Notes: generated by a model from the sequence alone, not told the origin. A DNA stretch of 64,000 nucleotides from Xiphydria camelus (GCA_963678675.1 OY783192.1:754001-818000); one strand, 5' to 3'. Positions 48,756 to 60,947 are shown, counted from the stretch's first letter. Numbers and translations are program-made.

Positions 48756-49322
48756 TATTGTGCGGGGTGTTTCTTTTAACGTGAATGTGCGGCGGAAAAT
48801 ATCTCCGTTGCCTTTGTCGAGGCAAAACGAAGCGCCGCACGATGAAGCGATTCTCGTTCTGACTTAAAAAAAGGAATTAGCGAACCATTGGAGCTAACGT
48901 AGACGGAGTAATCAAGTGCTGAAACGGTTAACGAGTCGCGGTATTACCTACGCGTTAAAGTCTCGACAGATGCGGCGGAATGTTACTGCAGCGTCTAGCG
49001 CTCGCTGTACGATAGAGATCGCTAATTTTCATTTGTCTGCTATTAATTCAAGTGGAATGTATGCTGCGGTATCGGGATATATGTATATATACGCAGGTGT
49101 AAATTAACTTTCAGAAGCACCCTCTCGCGTAACGAAGGAAGCACGGTTTAGAGTACCTGCCTTATCTCGGCCGTATAATACTGGCTACATACATATATCT
49201 CTTTTACTTTATAACGTATTCTTGGATATACGCGTGTAACGAACCCCCACTTTCGATCATCCCCGGTATCGACATCGACACATTAGCGGGTGGTTTTACG
49301 AGCTACCTACGCGGGAAATATA

Positions 49323-49789
49323 TATTGAGAACAATGTCAATTTAACCAAAATTTTGGAGACGATGATCAAACCGTTTGGTGAAATAGGACTGAAAGAACT
49401 CTTGGTTTGGCTAATAAAATATTTTGAATGAATACGAGCAAACGAAACGTTTTTTTGGAATCGCAAAATTCTTTGGTTGATTTCACGAAAACTTTGATGG
49501 CAGAGCATGTTTAACATTTGGATAATCCAACAAATATATTTTTAAGTTATCAGATTGATTCAATAAAATTATTTTGTTGGCTACCTTGTTTCTCAGTGAA
49601 CGATCCTCCATCCGTTTGATCAAACTGACCACTTTTTGGCTAAAATAACTATATCTTTGATTGGAATAATTAAACATTTGGTTAGAATAACATGATATTT
49701 AGTTCAACCGATTAGTATTTTGGTTAGAATAACTAAACGCATTTAGCTAGATGCGTTTCGTCGTTTTAACCGAATTATTTTCCTCGGTG
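49323..49789. mobile_element. MITE family A with an internal insertion
   Basis: Family A phrases (GTCAATTTAACCAAAATTTT, ACGATGATCAAACCGTTTGG) occur on the left and (GATCAAACTGACCACTTTTT, TTTTCCTCGGTG then TA) on the right. They are separated by the unrelated insert at 49388-49598. Confidence 0.82.
49388..49598. mobile_element. MITE family K nested in family A
   Basis: The ends are GACTGAAAGAACTCTTGG and complement CACTGAGAAACAAGG, followed on both sides by related GGCTAATAAAATATTTTGAAT-like sequence. It splits the conserved family A phrase GAAATATGGATCCTCC. The target duplication is not clear. Confidence 0.7.
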
Positions 49790-51656
49790 TAGGATCACAG
49801 CTTCCCAAGCTCGAGAACGACTTAGGTACAGTTTCCACAATAGATCGAATTTTATATAATACGTTCATAGAAATTCTATTTTAGTCTGTAGAGAATTTCT
49901 ACACTAATATATTGTATTATAGAAACCTGAGCTAATAGGAAGATAGGTACAACTGCAGTTGAAGTCTCCGTGACGCGCGGCTGTATAACTGATACTTCGA
50001 ATGTTTCAATTCATTTATCTCAGTCACCGTCGACACGAACTGTCCTTCTTCAAACGTCTTCGACTCTACTTCTGCTAGAACTACTGACTCATAATCTATA
50101 GGATTCGTCCCGACGTACCTACACTCAGATCGTCTTCCTCGGATGTATCTTCCGTTCTCCTTCCATCGGGAGAGCACCGAGCCGAGCTTTATTCTTTCTC
50201 CTTAAAAACTCACCCCCTCGCGCTGGCAAAAAGCATTCCACATTGATTAACGTACGTACATAGGTAGACGCATCTATCGGCGAATTTGCTCGGCCGCCGT
50301 GGTTGGCGAAGTGCCCAACCCATCAGAAGTACTATCAATCTCTCTCTCTCTCTCGCTCTCCCGCCCAAATATTCTCCCCGAAATCTCGATAACTGACCGT
50401 ATTAACGGGTTAACACGATCGGACAGCCGGATAGATCTCGCGCGTCGACGAGACGAACGACATCGATCATCGAAACCCACGCGGCCGCTGCGCCCCGTCG
50501 TCGAAAACGTACATATTTCCCATCCCTCTCGTTCTCGCGCGCCCTTTTCCACGCGCGTTCGTTTGAAAAATTCATATCGCAAGATTTTCGATTCGAGGGT
50601 GAGAAAAGGGATACACAGGGGGGGGGGGAGAGAGTTGGAAATGAGAAAACGTGTTTGCTCGCGGAGTCGATTGCGGCGCGCGCCGTTTGAAAGCGAGTTT
50701 AATACCACTCGCGCGTGCGGCGATGAGCATCCGAGCACGCGCTCGCGCGCCGTGTGTCGTGCGTATACGTATACGCGTCGTACCTACTCGCGCGTTATAA
50801 CGTATCGTCGTATCACGCATATCAAAGCTGCGAGTCTCATTCGGAGTCAGTGAGGGGTGGTTGCGAGCGCGAAAGACGGCGTCACACGTTTAACCGAAAG
50901 AAAATCCGGCGAGCGACTCCGTTTCTTATAGCGGTGGGAGGAGGGCGGGGGGTGCGTCGGGACCTCGATGTTTAGAGGGGTTGTAAAATCCGCGCTACAC
51001 ACAAGGAAAAGTCGCCAACGACTCCACAGCCTTCAGACACTCTCAGCCCGGACGAGCTCATATCCGTCCGGAGTTCTCCAGCGAACCCCGACGAAAGTCA
51101 TCCCGAGTTATCGTCCGCGAGCGTGAGACGAGCGTAATTCGAACGGAGTCGAATGTCAGTGTCCGCGGAGATCGGCCGACTCCCGAGGGAGACGGGATAT
51201 TTTTCTCAGGCAGCGGTCGCGCGACCACGTGCTTGACGTCCCGTCGAGGCCCGCGGGAGGACCCGCGGTCCTTCCCATCCTTTATTGGATTAGAACCCTC
51301 GCGGCTGACGCCTACCACGTTTCGCCACTCTCGCGTCTCCCGTGAATGCGAATACGCGAGCGAAAAACCGTGTCGCCCAGGACGCCTCTCCGGTGTCTCG
51401 ATGAGCCTCGAGAGCATCGGGCGTGTGTTTATATATGAGATCGGTCGGGCGCCAATTCGACGAATCGCGATGAAATGTTTCCTTCGTGACGTCGAACCGG
51501 TTGAAAGCGATTTTCGGAATGAGCGTGAAAAAGTACGACAACGAAAAAAAAGAGTGTATTTCTAGTTGATAATTGTTTCCTCGAATATGAGGAAATAAAC
51601 GTTTTATCGAATCGAGTGAATATTCATAAAGCATTACGATATTTATTTGGTATAAA

Positions 51657-51753
51657 TAGATCCTTTGAGGCAATCATTTGAATGAAATAAACATTTTTAT
51701 AATTAACATATACTTTCTTGTCCCGATGAAATATTTATTTCGCCGTATTTAAA
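51657..51753 (-). repeat. dispersed repeat E, copy 2
   Basis: Reverse complement of the sequence at 16487-16582 with scattered differences. Only the core is shared; the outer parts differ. Confidence 0.8.
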
Positions 51754-53157
51754 GTGACGTTCGAGTAAGATGGGCGACTTCGACCCGTGGCACGCGATAA
51801 AATCGACAGCAAAAATTGCAGTCCCTGTTCTTCCGTTACCACGTATCCTGAGAAAACCGGTAGCCCGGTACAGGCGGTGCGAAATAAAATGGGAAAGGCA
51901 CTCGTTGAGATTGTCCTCGGATGAGAATCCCCCGCCGTAGCGCGCGACGTTTCACGAATGACTGATAGTTCCGTTGAAAGCATTCCGCGTCAACGACGGG
52001 AACAGCTGTCGCGCGCGCGATGGCAGGGACGAAGGACCTCGAGCGAGGGTGCGCGTGGACGCGTCGGCGCGCGGCACGAATTTTCGGCGCATCTTACGAT
52101 TAGCCTCTCCCGCGGCGGGTATTAAATTAACGCGAGTGCGCGCGAAATCGGCGAGGGTGGGTGCAATACGTCACGTGACGCCGGCTAACCCCAGGCGCGG
52201 CATAACGCGAATCTATTACTCACGAGCCGTACGTCTCATTACCGCAGGGCATGGCCCGCGTCCAGCCCTCCGCGTCATACCTCGAACAACCACGGTTGAC
52301 GCGCGAGCTATTGCTCTGAAGGATGCGTACGAGAAATCACGCGGAACGATCTGACGAACTTTCCGGCCAGGTCCGGTGGCGCGCGCGTTTCAGTCGAAGA
52401 TCGCTTTCACTGACGCGCCTTTGATCGCCTCCACGGGAAAGGCAGCGATCGCGCTGGCGAGGTATCATAGTCGCTTTGTATCGTCTCTTTGACGCCGAGG
52501 CATGCGTATCTGTGCGCCTGCAAGTGCAGCGCGCGCGCGGTGACCTATAGCGTCGACCAAATCACCGAGGTTACGTCGAACGGTGCAACAGTGATAACGG
52601 CAGTAAAAGGAGAGGCACTGCTGCCGCCGCGGTATCATAAGACTGCGTCGAGGGCTGCGAGTAACTGCCGCGTGTTCGCTAACAACCGTAGGAAGGCGTG
52701 GATGGTGGGAGGAGGAGAATGGTGGCGGCAGAATCCTCCGATATTTAAATAGGTCCGCCATAACTCTGTCATTACCGGGGATGCATGTTCGCATCGTAAC
52801 CGAGAACCGGTACACGCCGCCCTTATACGTGCGCGTCTATACGTATACACTTGCTCCGTGGAGCGCTCCCCGGTACATAGATACGTATCTCTCCGGGTAT
52901 CCGGCGCGTTGCCTTGGTGGATGGTGTACATCCCGGGCGGATAGGTACGTGCAGATGCGGGAGCGCGTCGAGAAAATTTCTATAACCTCCGCTTTCTCTC
53001 GGCGATAAGGGATTGTATCTATACGGGGGGTAAGTCGTCCGAGATAATGCAGCGTATCTCGCGTAAGCGTACCGACGATTTTTCATTGCCGCCTCTCGCG
53101 CTTTACCCGCTAGACTCCGAGCGTGCCGCGGCGTATGCACGCGTACACATGTAGGAT

Positions 53158-53519
53158 GCTCGGAGAAAAATCTTGTGGGAAGAACCATTCTTTTGCTAGA
53201 AATTGAGGTCGATTTTGGCGCAAACCACGATTGCATAGTTGCTGTAAGCAGGAAGATTCTGGTTATAGTGATATTCGTAAGAGATTAAGATTGTTGCAAT
53301 ATATGAGGCCAACTTGTAGCACAGTCGATAAAATATCCCCGACGTTTTTTTATACAGCTGACACTACCATGGAGTAATATTATTCGTCTACTTTTGTGGT
53401 TATTTAATCATGATACATGGCTATCGCAAAATACAACCTTATTGTCACTGGGTATCCGTTTAATCGTAAATATTGTACTTGCAATCAGGAAAATTCTATC
53501 TTGCGTTTATAGTTGAATT
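53158..53519 (-). mobile_element. MITE family J, second copy
   Basis: Reverse-complement homologue of the element at 9239-9540; for example its complement reads GATAGCCATGTATCATG and GTAGTGTCAGCTGTATAAA. The end GCTCGGAGAAAAATC corresponds to the right end of the other copy. It abuts the family D element at 53522. Confidence 0.75.
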
Positions 53520-53521
53520 TA

Positions 53522-53740
53522 CACCGGGGAAAAATTTGCTCGATCAGAATAAACGTATTTTTTGAGTCCTAAGAGCATATTTATTCCATGAGAATGAAAT
53601 ATCGATTGGACGTGTATAAATATTATTGACTTAATTCAATATTATTTGAATCAAATCGACATTTATTTGAGTCGAATAAATGTTCTTTTAGGATTATTCG
53701 AAAACACGTTTATTTCGATCAAGCATATTTTTTCTCAGTG
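53522..53740. mobile_element. MITE family D, copy 2
   Basis: 219 bp, TA-flanked. The left end is CACCGGGGAAAAATTTGCTC and the right end TTTTTTCTCAGTG. It shares AGTCCTAAGAGCATATTTAT with the other copies. Confidence 0.88.
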
Positions 53741-53836
53741 TACTACCCACTTTTCCCTCTGTATAGCTATCTCTCATCGCGGCGCTGGAGAGAATTTCCG
53801 AATAGAGCATCGCCTTTTTACCGCTGTCAATGATAA

Positions 53837-55183
53837 CACTGGTCAACAAAATTACATTTTTTTTCTGTTACACGAACCAGACCAGGTGATTCTTATAGAT
53901 TTATGGGCGCTAAAAACGAATCTGACTCTCAAATTTGCGTATAACGTCAGGATGTTGAAATACTTGAGGTTAAATATACGAAAACGGGCGATTTTGGCCA
54001 TATTCACAGGTCTATTACAATGAAACTAAAAAATTTTTCTTAATTGCACTTACAGCATTTGAAAGTGTCGTTTTTGAGCTTTTCAATACATTACTTGATT
54101 GTTCCTAAACGATTTTACAAAGCCAAAGGACCACGCACAGAGTAAATGGAAATCGGCAATCGGTCAAATTGTCTGAAAATGAAATATGTTATAGTTTATG
54201 GTGTGCTGAATAAAAGTTCTCATAGGTCCAAGACCCAATAATGGCCAGTTTTGGCACTAAACGGCACTGAATGTTAGCGAATTTGATAGCGTACACACGC
54301 AGCGGCTACAGCCTCTGAGCGTAATTATTTGAAGCCGTTATCATTTGAAGTCTTTGAAAATCAATAAAAATACAAGATAACAGGTTTCTCTATGTCGCAT
54401 ATCGTAAAGCGGTCGTGAATTCGGGAAGATGTGCGAAAATAATCTAAGCCGTATCTCCGACCACGTGGCGAAGCACATTATACGAGGTCCCTCGAAAGTC
54501 ATAAAATATGGTTTTTTATTACATAATTGATGCAATATCGCCTTATCTTGTATTTTTATTGATTTTCAAGGACTTCAAATGATAACGGCTTCAAATAATT
54601 ACGCTTAGAGGCTGTGGCCGCTGCATGTGTAGGTACGCTATCAAATTCGCTGACATTCAGTTCCGTTTAGTGCCAAAACTGGTCATTATTGGGTCTTGGA
54701 CCCATGAGAACTTTTATTCAGCACACCATAAACTATAACATATTTCATTTTCAGATAATTTGACCGATTGCCGATTTCCATTTACTCTGTGCGTGGTCCT
54801 TTCAGTACGACAAGTCGATCATGTAGGTCCACCGCGCCACGCGCCTAAATGTATCAAGCGCGTGGTGCGGTAGACCTAAACGATCGACTTGTCGTACTGA
54901 AATTTGGCTTTGTAAAATCGTTTAGAAACAATCAAGTAATGTATTGAAACGCTCAAAAACGACACTTTCAAATTCTGTAAGTGCAATTAAGAAAAATGTT
55001 GTAGTTTCATTGTAATAGTCCCGTGAATATGGCCAAAATCGCCCGTTTTCGTATATTTAACCTCAAGTATTTCAAAATCCTGACGTGATACGCAAATTTG
55101 AGAGTCAGACTCGTTTTTAGCGCACATAAATATATAAGAATCACCTGGTCTGGTTCGTGTAACAAAATCACTGTTGACCAGTG
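53837..55183. mobile_element. 1.35-kb long-TIR element R with TAA duplication
   Basis: CACTGGTCAACA at 53837 and TGTTGACCAGTG ending at 55183 are each flanked by TAA. The left arm to about 54381 pairs with the right arm from about 54547, so over 500 bp on each side are inverted copies with modest divergence; a 165-bp unique spacer lies between. The right arm contains an extra 0.1-kb hairpin. Both arms encode nearly the same open peptide ending KRAILAIFTGLLQ, in mirror orientation, but it matches no protein I recognise and is probably a by-product. The superfamily is unclear; a 3-bp TAA target suggests Harbinger-like. Confidence 0.88.
54800..54905. mobile_element. 0.1-kb hairpin inserted in the right arm of R
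   Basis: TTTCAGTACGACAAGTCGAT and its complement bound a near-perfect palindrome, absent from the matching place in the left arm, where GGTCCTTTGGC is continuous. TTT can be read as the target duplication. Confidence 0.85.
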
Positions 55184-55725
55184 TAATCCGTCGTTTTTCG
55201 GGACAGGTGTACCCGGTAAAATACCAGTAGTTTCCTCGACTCCTTGTCGCGCGCTCTTTCTCGTCCTCACTTTTCCACGCTCCTCCATATCCGGCAAGAG
55301 TGCATCTTCGATCGTTTCGCGAGAGTGCACGTTCAATATCCGCGTAGCGTGTAGAAGTAAAAATGACTTTGCTTCTCGCCGAATGAGGCCGAGTGCAATG
55401 CAAACTCTAGCCGGTTGACGAGCGGTCGAACGAACGATCGGGTGCATCGGCTCGCGCGAGAACGGGAGAAAGTTACCCTTCGTGCGGTGATTGTGTCGTA
55501 AAACCGGCTCGATTGCGGTTACAGCGGGGGTGCGCTTTCTGTTCGAGGAAATTCCATTCGAGACTCGTTTAAACGTGACGGACATTTTCTCTGCGCGAGG
55601 AGAAACGTATTGTATATCGATCACAAAATCATCATTTCCTATTTGCCGCTATAACATTAAACAACTAATCACATAATATTCTAAATGATTTCAACTCTAG
55701 TAACGGTACACATATGTTTTGACCC

Positions 55726-55940
55726 TTAACGGTACACATGGGTCGCATTTACCCAGCCGACGGAAAGCGCTATAATCCTTGTCTGCAATTTTATTTTTGT
55801 TTTCAAAATATGTGAAATCGGGACCCAGACTATAAGGTATATGTAGGAATTAGCAAAAGGAGCAATTATTAATTAGTTAACAAACTACGAGCTGTAGAAG
55901 AAGAGGTACCTGTGACCCATGCATATCATTCTAGGGTTAA
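55726..55940. mobile_element. piggyBac-like MITE with TTAA flanks
   Basis: TTAA occurs at 55726 and 55937. The right end, complemented, reads TTAA-CCCTAGAATGAT, close to the piggyBac CCCTAGAA end. ATGGGTC(A/G)CA is then shared in inverse orientation near both ends. The left tip is altered. Confidence 0.5.
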
Positions 55941-57661
55941 GGAAAATATATTTAATTTATGTATTAAAAGATTTCATTGATAGATATAAATAAATCATTA
56001 CTTGTGTGCGACCCCGCAAGTAATTTTCAGTAGATTTAATTAATTTTGTTTCTCTGTATACGTTCATTTTTCGATTCAAATATTTAGTTATCGTAATTTC
56101 CGCGCTTCAACAATTCCCCGCGATTGAAAAGACGATACAGTAGTAGCATCGATCGGCCGTGAATCTCTCGTAGGTATTTTATATACCGTGTAAGAATCTC
56201 AAATCGGAAACTAGAGCGAGATATACATATTTAAAACATCTGCCGTTTCTTGAGAATGGAATGCATTTTTAAATGACATCGCCGTGAGCATTCCGCTACA
56301 GTCGACGTATCCGTGTTACGAATTTCGATAATCCGCTCTAAAATAGGCATGCGATCGATGGATATATACAATATATATGTATATATATCTCGGTCGTCGC
56401 TTCGAGCATCTTCCTTCTCGCCTTTCTCGAAGCACCGACCTACATCCGCTCCTCGCGTCATCGAATCCCTACGATATTTATATTGGCGTTATAAATGAAA
56501 TTTCTATTTTAATGGAAATAAGCCATCGATATCCGCTCGACGAAGGTGAAGGCGAGCGAGGTTAAAGCGTTCTATTTTTTCAGCGGTTAAGAATTAAATC
56601 TCCGCCCTCTCTGCGCACCAGCCCGATAGCCCGTTGCCGTATTACCCAGTCCAGCGAAAGCTTCCGGCGCAAGCTCGCTTCGGTATTGTCTTCGATTATT
56701 CCCCCTCGTGAATATCCACCCTGCGTGATTCGACGTGTAACGTCGAAGCGAGCGTATTCGATTACCACGCGTACAGGTGCGCGTGGCTCGCCGACGTACA
56801 CGTACGAGTACTTCCGCGTATTTTTACCGCTTCGAAACACTGAGCGCGCGGTCGCTACAAGCGCGCAGTTCGAATTAATTCCGTGAATTGGGGCCATTCC
56901 ATTTAAAATCACGCTTAATGCCGGCGCGGTGGTTTAGCGTTCGGAGCGTAGCTCCGCGGTGGCTCTTCGGGGGTTGGTGATCTACTACCCCCGGGGCGTG
57001 CTCGCGCGCGCGCGTTTACCTCGACTCGGTCCCGTCGCACATCGCGCGAGTCGTCCCTGTGTGGATCGCACGTACGTGTGCCGGGCAGGTGCGACTGTAT
57101 GCTCATGTACAGCGGCACTTAAACTTGTAAGAGTGGCGTCGCCGGTTTTATATCTAATTGTTTGCGGTGCGATTGGGTCTGGGCGGGGAATGGGGTAGTG
57201 GGAGGTCGCTTCCCACCCCCGACCGTACAGAGGCACTCCCGAAGGACCGGAGTGCGAGACCCCGTACTCCTCGAGATTTATTTCGAGGTTATTCCGCAGC
57301 GGGGCGGCGCGCCGGAGAAAACGTCCGGATTAGTCGACTTGAAATTTCGGTTTAAAGCGGGCGACGCGCGATTTTGGACCATCGATGGGAATTGCGACAT
57401 ACGGGGACGCACTGGAACGAATCTCGTGGAATGTTTCCCTCCCTCGGTTCAATTCGCCGTCGTTCGACTCCCGCGATTCTCGCTCGAGGGAAATTGATCG
57501 GAAACGGCCGCCGGTGGAGATTGTTCGACGAGCGGAACGACATGGAAACCGTCGCGGGAACCTGGTTCTTCGCGGCGCACGATTCGCGTGTGTCGCGAAC
57601 AGAAATTTTTCTTTTGAAATGGCGACGGGACTTTAAGAATTATGTGCGAGAATAAGCGGTA

Positions 57662-58147
57662 GGGTGGACCGGGGCGAATTGGATCACAAAGAGAATCGGA
57701 TTACAGAACTATATTTTTCAAATCGTGTTGAAAGTCAGCATTTCGATAATTTGTATTACTTCGTTCCTCTCTAATGAAGTAGGTAATACGAACAATTGAA
57801 ATTCTCATTTTCACCATGATTTAAAAAATGTAGATCTATGATTCGATTCGCCCTGAAATTGTATTAAATCGTGTTGAAAATGAACATTTCAATCGTTTGT
57901 ATTACTTCGTCCCTCTCTAATGAAGAATACGAATAATCGAAATGCTCATTTTTAGCATGGTGTAAGAAATATAGTTCTATGATCCGATTCGCCCTGAAAT
58001 CTTATTAAATCGTGTTGAAAATGAGCATTTTGATCGTTCATATTACTTCGTTCTTCTCCAATGAATTAATACGAATACCTTGAAATGCTCATTTTTACCA
58101 CGATCAAAGAAATATAGATCTACGCTCCGATTCGCCTCGATCCACCC
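57662..58147. mobile_element. TIR element S with three internal tandem palindromes
   Basis: GGGTGGACCGGGGCGAAT on the left and ATTCGCCTCGATCCACCC on the right are TA-flanked. Inside, a unit starting AATCGTGTTGAAA repeats at 57721, 57867 and 58008 (periods 146 and 141). Each unit is itself an inverted repeat around TATTACTTCG...TAATGAAGTA. 486 bp, non-coding. Confidence 0.88.
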
Positions 58148-58170
58148 TAACGATATATCCTACGGCCGTA

Positions 58171-58338
58171 CACTGAAAAAAATGTGGTCACAACTAGAAA
58201 ATTATAGTAATTGCAGTGATAATTTTCTTCGCAATAGCAAGAATTCTTGCTACGCTAGCAATATTTTTCTAGTTGTCACCAAATAATGTCTGAGGCAACC
58301 GGAAATATTGCCGGATTAGCTAAATATTTTGTTCACTG
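58171..58338. mobile_element. MITE family M
   Basis: TA-flanked, 168 bp, CACTGAAAAAAATGTGGTC at the left and TTTTGTTCACTG at the right. An inner inverted repeat ACAACTAGAAAA...TTTTTCTAGTTGT forms a stem around GCAAGAATTCTTGC. Confidence 0.75.
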
Positions 58339-59082
58339 TATGATATTTTTGATTCGGATACATCGTATTATTGCGTGGTCAGCAATACTAATAATTCGCT
58401 GCAACAAACTACACATATACAGATTAATTTAGTCAAACAACAGTTATTTATTTCAATCCAATTATTAATCGCATAATGACCGAATCGGTTCCCCAACCGT
58501 CAAGTCGATTTAGACAGATTAGTCATCTCACCTACGCGCGGCGTAAAGTGCAGCTGTTACCCCGTTTCATCGCGCGCGATACACAAACGAAGGTAAATCG
58601 GTCGCGCGACTACGGTACACGGCCTCGCGCACAATGTGTCTGTCGATCCGTGGTGTACCTACTTGCAGCCGTCTGGCGATGCCAGCGGGTATACAGAGCG
58701 TTTCGTAAAGGTCGCGGTAAAACCGTCTCACCTCGGTAAATCCTCGCTCGGGGTGGAATAGAGATTTATTCCGCGTTTATACCGCAGACGAGGGGGATGG
58801 ACCTGAGACTTTCCCGGGAAGGAACCGACGCGGGCGCGGTTTGTCGGAAAATAATAACCATATAAGCGGCAGTTAAGACGTCGTATAAGCAAGTGATAGT
58901 TGCACGGGACGCGGAGTACGAAGCTCCGCGCAGGACGGGGAGACGATTCCTCGATCCCTCTATCCGCGATGCTGCGACGGAGGGGGATGGAACCTCGCCT
59001 TGCGGAGCTGTAGGAGCCACGGCGAGTGCTCTCCTCCTCGCGGATTAAACCCTGAGCGCTTCGCTTAAAAGTTGCGCGGTAC

Positions 59083-59380
59083 CTGCATAGAGCGACTGTC
59101 GTACGCGATCGGAGATAACGCTGTATGCGTATGAACTCGGGGGAAGAGTTTCCCTCCACCGACCTGGAGGATACGAGGGAGGGTCAAGTCCGGCCCGAGG
59201 GAGAAACTCGCTCGCACGGCACTTTGAATTCGACCTAACGACGGGTGCGCGCGCGGTGGTATAATAACCGTCTACGTGGCGATTAAGATAGGTACACCCC
59301 ATAAGTAAGAGCACGGCGAGAGCGAAACTGTAATACAACCGGAGCAGCGCAACGGACAGTTTCGCGACTACGATCGACAT
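59083..59380 (-). CDS. candidate first coding exon of Lar with signal peptide
   Basis: A minus-strand ATG at 59380 opens a peptide starting MSIVVAKLSVALLRLYYSFA and continuing through LAVLLLMGC. That is a short basic N-region followed by about 17 hydrophobic residues, as expected of a secretory signal. Two possible donors lie downstream, CTCCAG|GTCGG (exon end 59164) and TATGCAG|GTACCG (exon end 59083). Both leave phase 1, the phase the Ig1 exon needs. Skipping the microexon, the second donor would give SLYA-D-PPKIF. The position, 22.7 kb upstream of Ig1 on the same strand, fits a long-first-intron layout. Against it: a leader of 70-100 residues is long, the ATG context is poor, and I cannot compare it with a related genome. 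The ORF could be chance. Confidence 0.28.
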
Positions 59381-60564
59381 CGATAGTTTCGAAAGCCGAA
59401 GGACCTCGCGCCCTGCCGGAGTTGAACGTCGCCGCGACTAAACGTACCGCTTAAAGATCACTGTTCTGGAACGACCCGCGTTAGTCCGACCGTACACGCC
59501 ACGTTTCTGGCTAACTCGCGAAGTAAGGTAATATAACGGCGAGGGGACGGCGAAGTTTCGCGCGGGAGGACGCGGTCGAAGGTTCGTCCCGCGAGGGGAT
59601 CCTGCCGAGACAGCGATTCGTATAACTCGCCCTTCCCGTCCCCGACGAAGAAACCAGCCAGAGAGGAGCGATTTCAATTGTCGACGCCGTCGTCGTCGTC
59701 GTCGTTGACGACGCGGCTTTCAGACCGGGCAGGGTGAGCGGCCTCCGGCGCGGCCCCGGGACCGCTAAGAGGGTGGAATTGATTAAATAATTGGCCCCTT
59801 AGATTGGGGGCTAGTTTCTGGAATGAATACGCTGGCTGCGAGCCAACCCCGGTTCAAGACCGAACGGAAGGCCACCCACGGACGTAGCGGCGTGTGGGGC
59901 ACGGGAGACACTAGACGGCTTAATAATGGCTCTGATCGAGGGGATGGGAAATGTGGATGTCGGGCCGAGAGTTACCAGAGAGGTCTTATACCTCGGGTGG
60001 TCCCTCCCCGCGTATAGGTATCGTACGAGAGCCACTTCCTGGCTCGCGGGCTTCGCGGGCGACCTTCGACCCGGCGAAGATCTCCTTCGAAGATGAGGTT
60101 ATGCTTCCTATTTCGCGCACGCGAGCCGCGTCACGGCTGTTCTTACCCGCTACAGTGTAATTACGGCTTTGCGTTAAAGCGATCGATCGCCTGTATGTGT
60201 AGCCGCTAATTAGGCACGTCCTGCCTCGATTTTACTGCAGCCGCGCGGTTCCTCGCGCCGGGTACGAGTACTAGCGCGACTGCGGCGCTTAACTCGCCGT
60301 CGTTATGCGCCGTCGAAGGGCCCTCGAGTTTTTTGCGAGATAAACGGCAGTTTTTTCGCCCGTAAATACAGCTTTACGGGCAGTGGAATCGTTACAATCC
60401 GAGCGCCCTCGACGCGTCCTGCGCCGAGGATGTCTTCCTCAGGATGTTTTTATAGTTCGGGTGAGGGACAGGTCGAAATAGAGCTTTACGAGGAAATTAT
60501 AATTATGTGGGGTGCCGTGTGGTGTGCCTCGATCGATTGATTATACACGAAAAAAAGAAAAATT

Positions 60565-60947
60565 CTTAACGCTTCATCCAGTCGTGAAGAGTACATGGAA
60601 TAGTCTCCTCTTACTTGACTTAAGAATCATATGTCGGACTTTGTAGTTCAATTAAACGGCTACTTTTTACTGATCTCAGTAGATTAAGCTTTAGTTTCAG
60701 TTACTCTTACTTTCAATGTTACTTTATGCAGTTTACTCATAGTTCGTAAGTTATCCGTCTGCTTCTTTCACTTGCTTTATATGCTTAGTGTAACTTAATT
60801 TTGCTTTATGCTCTTGCTGTAACTATTTGCTCTTAGGAGATTTGATCTTAAAACCTAATAAAGCTTCTTTTTCTTTTTCTTCTTCTTCCTTTTCTTCTCC
60901 GTACACATTTTTGACAATGAGCTCGAGTCTCTGCGCTACCGGGTGAG
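60565..60947. mobile_element. foldback element family B, degenerate copy 3
   Basis: The left edge reads TTAACGCTTCATCCAGTC and the right edge GAGCTCGAGTCTCTGCGCTAC, both recognisable family B arm sequences. The middle is pyrimidine-rich and unlike the other copies, so it is a diverged or rearranged member. Confidence 0.5.

Larger units (their letters stand above)
36665..59082 (-). other. Lar: inferred 5' introns of Lar
   Basis: This is the sequence between the Ig1 exon and the candidate leader exon on the minus strand. Unique stretches with nothing recognisable are 37230-39590, 40155-41110, 41376-43700, 44480-46440, 46855-47600, 47645-48515, 48760-49320, 49795-51650, 51755-53155, 55190-55720 and 55945-57660. 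The rest consists of the transposon-like elements listed individually. The intron assignment depends on the leader exon being right. Confidence 0.35.

Noticed and set aside
50299..50853. 184-codon plus-strand frame beginning over a CT run
   Set aside because: Arg/Ser-rich, opposite a 154-codon minus frame, no family resemblance.
53646..54023. 125-codon frame in the left arm of element R as a transposase
   Set aside because: It has no DDE/DDD pattern, begins in a neighbouring MITE, and its mirror in the other arm is explained by the inverted repeat.
56920..57010. GCCGGCGCGGTGGTTTAGCG stretch resembling a tRNA 5' half
   Set aside because: No matching acceptor stem or TΨC arm (GGTTCGAATCC-type) follows; at best a tRNA-derived repeat.
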